From Sphagnum compactum (lineage: Eukaryota > Bryophyta > Sphagnopsida > Sphagnales): DNA of 64,000 nucleotides. A program made the translations under genes and the position numbers. Within the stretch, counting starts at the first letter, position 1, and each line of letters begins with the position of its first letter. Of the stretch, positions 61,022 to 64,000 are shown one piece after another. The DNA is taken from contig OZ234503.1 in the NCBI GenBank assembly GCA_965153455.1, positions 12,467,118 through 12,531,117 of the forward strand, read 5' to 3'. The notes beneath the pieces were generated by a model, which was not told the origin of the DNA, ran no database searches, and worked only from the letters and a program-made list of their open reading frames with translations.

Positions 61022-61235
61022 CTAAGCCTTAAAATCCCAGTTGGTAGAAATAAATACAAGTCCAAGTATTGCAATTAGGCTCGAAAATTCCAGTTGGTAG
61101 AGGTAAGTACGGGTGCAGGTATTGCAACAAAGCTTCGAAATTCCAGTTGGTAGAGGTAAGTACGGGTGCAGGTATTGCAACAAAACCCCAAAATTCCAGT
61201 TGATAGAGGTAAGTATAAGTGCGGGTATTACAAGA
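61022..61235 (+). repeat. 53-54-bp tandem array, four copies, right of the MULE
   Basis: AATTCCAGTTGGTAGAGGTA followed by AGTACGGGTGCAGGTATTGC recurs four times, the middle two copies being almost identical. The period is not a multiple of three. The segment AAGTACGGGTGCAGGTATTGCAAC can read KYGCRYCN, resembling the Cys pair of a BED finger. Confidence 0.85.
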
Positions 61236-61239
61236 TTAA

Positions 61240-62400
61240 ATGAAAAATCAACCTTCAATGCAATACTCACATGCATGGTCACTTCAAAATAACCTATCTA
61301 GATGGTTTGGATACCCTTAAGTGAAGACCTAGCCCTAAACGCGATACCCACATGCAAGGTCACTTTGAAACAACCCAACCCTATATGCAATATTCAATTC
61401 AAGGTCATTCCAAAATAACACATGTGGGGTTTAGGCCTCTTTAAATGAAGATCCTACCCTAAATGTAATACCCGCATGTTGGGTTTTTCCAAAATAATCA
61501 GTTAATTTCAAATAGTATGTTAAGAAAGGTGTGTATAGAGGTTGGGGTTGTTGATTAGGAGTTCCATGATTCTTACTTTGTTTCATTGAAATTAAAAAGA
61601 GGTTAATCTTCATTGTACTATTTGTGGTAGGATTGTGGTAGGAACAAATAGTACAATGAAAATTGTGATGAAGCTAGTGTAAACCTTCTAGGTTAATTAT
61701 CTTAGATGGTCTAAGTAGGTATTCAAGGTGGTTGAACTTAATAAGTAAACATACTAGTTATATAAATAGTTTACTAGCCTAGGCCACATAAGCCTAATAA
61801 GCATTTATGATAGGTTGATGTCTATTCCTTATTATATTATAACATATTAAATTTGAAATAAAAAAGCTTATTAAAAAAAAACACATTTTTTCATATAATT
61901 GTTACAAGTATATACTATTGGATTATGATTCAAGTTTAAAGTTTGAGACATTTAAATTAATTAACATTTTTTAACAAGTCTGTAGTAATTAAAATAAATC
62001 TAGGGTGCATTATGGGGAAATTCTATATGCAAAACAATGCAATATAAATATTTTAAAGAAAGTGAAAGCAATTAGCTTGGAGATATTAGCAAATGGTAAT
62101 AGACATACCTTTTTTTATGTTTTGTTACAAATTTAATTTAATTATTTTTTAAATTAAGGCTAAATTTTTAGTTAATGAAAGTAAATACATTTGTGGTAAT
62201 GCAAAATTATATGAAATCCCAACCCTAAATGCAATAGCCATAGGTGATTTAGGGTTAACCTGTAGTGAAAGGGCAACCTTAAATGCAATACCCACATGTA
62301 GGGTCGTTGTGAAATACCCAATATGTAGTTTGGGTGTGCCCAAAAACGAAGACCAAGGCCTAGATGCAATACTTGCATGCAAGTTCATTCTAAAATAATC
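61240..62400 (-). repeat. Diverged repeats with the core in reverse orientation
   Basis: GCAATACCCACATG-like words (reverse complement of CATG.GGGTATTGC) followed by (A/G)GGTCA.TTC.AAAATAA recur near 61,262, 61,340, 61,388, 61,468, 62,229, 62,286 and 62,364. Between them (61,500-62,200) is ordinary AT-rich DNA. The orientation is opposite to the arrays at 57.8, 61.1 and 62.7 kb. Confidence 0.6.
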
Positions 62401-62629
62401 CATAGTTCATATTAGTTTTATCTTTAAATCTAAATTTTAATTATTTGAATAATTAAGGTTCAACCAAATATCTATTAATTAATATTAAGAAATAAATGAT
62501 TTTTTAAATATGATAATCAATCATTTACATTATCTGAAATAATCTTCCAGTAATTCTTTAATTATGACATTATGTATTGATAGTTAGACTAGATTATTAT
62601 GTCATATGAGTCCCATAAATATTACAGTG

Positions 62630-62815
62630 GAAATCTATATGCAAGTATTGCAAAAAATGTTAAAAATCAACGACTATTTATGGACCTACATGAAAGTATT
62701 GCAATGGATGTAAAAAACCACCCATTATTACGATACCTATATGCGGGTATTATAATGGATGTAAAAAACCAATCACTATTTATGAGACCTATATGCGGGT
62801 ATTGCATATCTGAAA
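62630..62815 (+). repeat. 51-bp tandem array, three to four copies
   Basis: The unit TATGCGGGTATTGCAATGGA plus TGTAAAAAACCA.C.ATTAT.. repeats every 51 bp. The plus strand stays open for 74 codons (62,599-62,823) and reads as a 17-residue repeat YA.IAMDVKNQ.LF..L. The core word is shared with the other arrays around the MULE. Confidence 0.8.
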
Positions 62816-62829
62816 TGGTGTAATGGAAA

Positions 62830-63180
62830 TTATAATAAAAAGGATATAAATATTGCATAATGTTCATTTTGATCTTCGTAAACCCTAGACAAATTAATGT
62901 TACCTATTCAGATGGGCCTATTTAATTTTGATTCTTACATCTAAAGTACTAAGAAGATTATGAAAAATAAGACATATATAATTAACCATATATTAATTAA
63001 ACAAGTTTGACTAAAGGAAAATATTATATTGATAAAAGATGTACAAATATGGGTGGATCAAAAAATGTTTAAAAACCCAATGAAAAAAAGGGTTCTTTAT
63101 CAAAGGACCAAAGTTCAAAAATTGGGTAGTCCAAAAAATGAAAGGATTGAAAAAAACCTAGCTAACCATATAAAGTGGAA
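62830..63180. other. Intergenic DNA without recognisable genes
   Basis: AT-rich; nothing seen. Confidence 0.5.
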
Positions 63181-63183
63181 AGC

Positions 63184-64000
63184 TTAAACCATATCATTAT
63201 CTACAATCACATGTTTAGCTCGGTAAGCAACAGCTGCATTTTTAGCCCTTGCTGCATGACGAACTATGTATAGATGGCGCCATTGCATCTCAACCTGAAC
63301 TGCATTTGCTACAAACTCTTCTTTAGTTGTCTCCTGAACCCTATAAACACCCAAAAACCACCAAATTAAAACCACGGGATGAAATAAAATTATATAAAAA
63401 TAATAAAAATTGATTATTATTGTTTCTTACCTTCCATGAATCATTCTAAATTCATGGAATCTAATACATTTGTTATGTCCGATTTGCTTTATTGGACTCT
63501 CGATCCCAATTTTTGACATCCCATGCCATCTTCAATTGTCATGCATATACAAAACGGGTGGTTTGAATCATCTCTTATAAGTTTTCATCCTCTTCCATCC
63601 GCGTTGTTGCATCTCGAGGCATGTTTCCCACGCCCCATGCATTAAGAACCAACACCTGCAGTAGTTGCTCTGAAGTTAAGTCGACCAAAGTTGGTTTTAG
63701 TAATGGTGAACATTGTTTTGCAACAATTACCAATTTATCGTACTCACGCTTGGCTTTGGCACGAGCACAACTACCAACCTTTTGATCATTCTGCCTTTAC
63801 ACGGCCATGGCATCTCCCAAGATGCGAGCGTTCATTTTAACATGGTTTTGATGTCGAGGACCTCTTTCAGAAGTTGAAAGCCTCTCAGGTTTGACCTTTT
63901 CTGCCAATTAAGCCATGCACCTCCTTCAAATGTTTGGTCAACAACCATTTGGCACAATATGCGACAATTTCATTTCGACCCAGCCTTCGTCCATTCTTTG
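63184..64000 (-). pseudogene. 3' part of a broken intron-bearing gene of unknown family
   Basis: The minus strand enters from beyond the window end. It reads RRLGRNEIVAYCAK and TKHLKEVHGL (a finger-like HLKEVH), then NHVKMNARILGDAMAV. After a stop come CARAKAKREYDKLVIVAKQC and VDLTSEQLLQVLVLNAWGVG, then MAWDVKNWDRESNKAN. After a shift the exon ends FHEFRMIHG. A 90-bp intron (63430-63341, GTAAGA...TTTATAG) splits an Arg codon, and the last exon reads VQETTKEEFVANAVQVEMQW to a stop at 63184-63186. At least four stops or shifts interrupt the first exon, so the copy is dead. The well-kept segments and good splice sites show a once-functional gene, possibly a transposon-associated protein. I do not recognise the family. 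Confidence 0.6.
63341..63430 (-). other. 90-bp intron in the window-end pseudogene
   Basis: Donor AAG|GTAAGAAACA at 63430 and acceptor GGTGTTTATAG|GG ending at 63341. The sequence between is very T-rich on the minus strand, as in plant introns, and splicing restores Arg-Val-Gln at the junction. Confidence 0.65.

Noticed and set aside
1-64000. CRISPR array
   Set aside because: The 33-60-bp arrays are continuous tandem repeats without unique spacers, in plant nuclear DNA.

Overview
This window reads as nuclear DNA of a land plant with a large, repeat-rich genome. Most of it is AT-rich non-coding sequence with many simple repeats. The only well-supported intact gene carries an AP2/ERF domain, a transcription-factor family mostly known from plants, and it has a short GT-AG intron. 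Around it lie decayed plant-type transposons: Ty1/copia, MULE with a SWIM finger, hAT-like, a MITE and a SINE-like element. A fern or gymnosperm would fit the long sparse intergenic space, but the sequence alone does not settle the lineage. There is no bacterial or organellar gene organisation and no CRISPR array.

Layout. 0-19 kb: no convincing gene; T-rich and purine-rich minisatellites, a 373-bp MITE (5.6-6.0 kb), a near-perfect hairpin (12.2 kb) and a compound microsatellite ending in C21 (15.0 kb). 19.4-22.1 kb: a broken minus-strand gene rich in Cys, with an upstream 60-bp array that encodes 20-residue repeats, then a 157-bp array. 25.6-27.3 kb: the 3' half of a broken copia retrotransposon with polypurine tract and 3' LTR. 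27.3-29.4 kb: the AP2/ERF gene on the minus strand, best read as two exons encoding about 634 residues, in an island visibly richer in G+C than its surroundings. 30-48 kb: non-coding, with three copies (one at 55.7 kb) of a ~115-bp dispersed element, a SINE-like element (41.0 kb) and an exact-period 36-bp array (43.0 kb). 48.6-49.8 kb: a hAT-like transposase pseudogene on the minus strand. 50-57.7 kb: non-coding with tandem repeats, including a 33-bp array (56.3 kb). 57.7-62.8 kb: a MULE pseudogene with two recognisable introns, flanked by short-period arrays sharing the core GGGTATTGCA in both orientations. 63.2-64.0 kb: the 3' part of another broken, intron-bearing gene that runs off the window.

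How the parts relate. Nothing suggests a cluster or pathway. The AP2/ERF gene is a single regulatory gene, and the copia LTR ends only a few tens of bases beyond its stop codon in convergent orientation, so transposon sequence probably supplies part of its 3' flank. The rest is transposon decay and minisatellite growth. I did not find a convincing new biological system; the best leads are the divergent AP2 domain and N-terminal exon, the repeat arrays around the MULE, and the unnamed Cys-rich and C-terminal pseudogene families.
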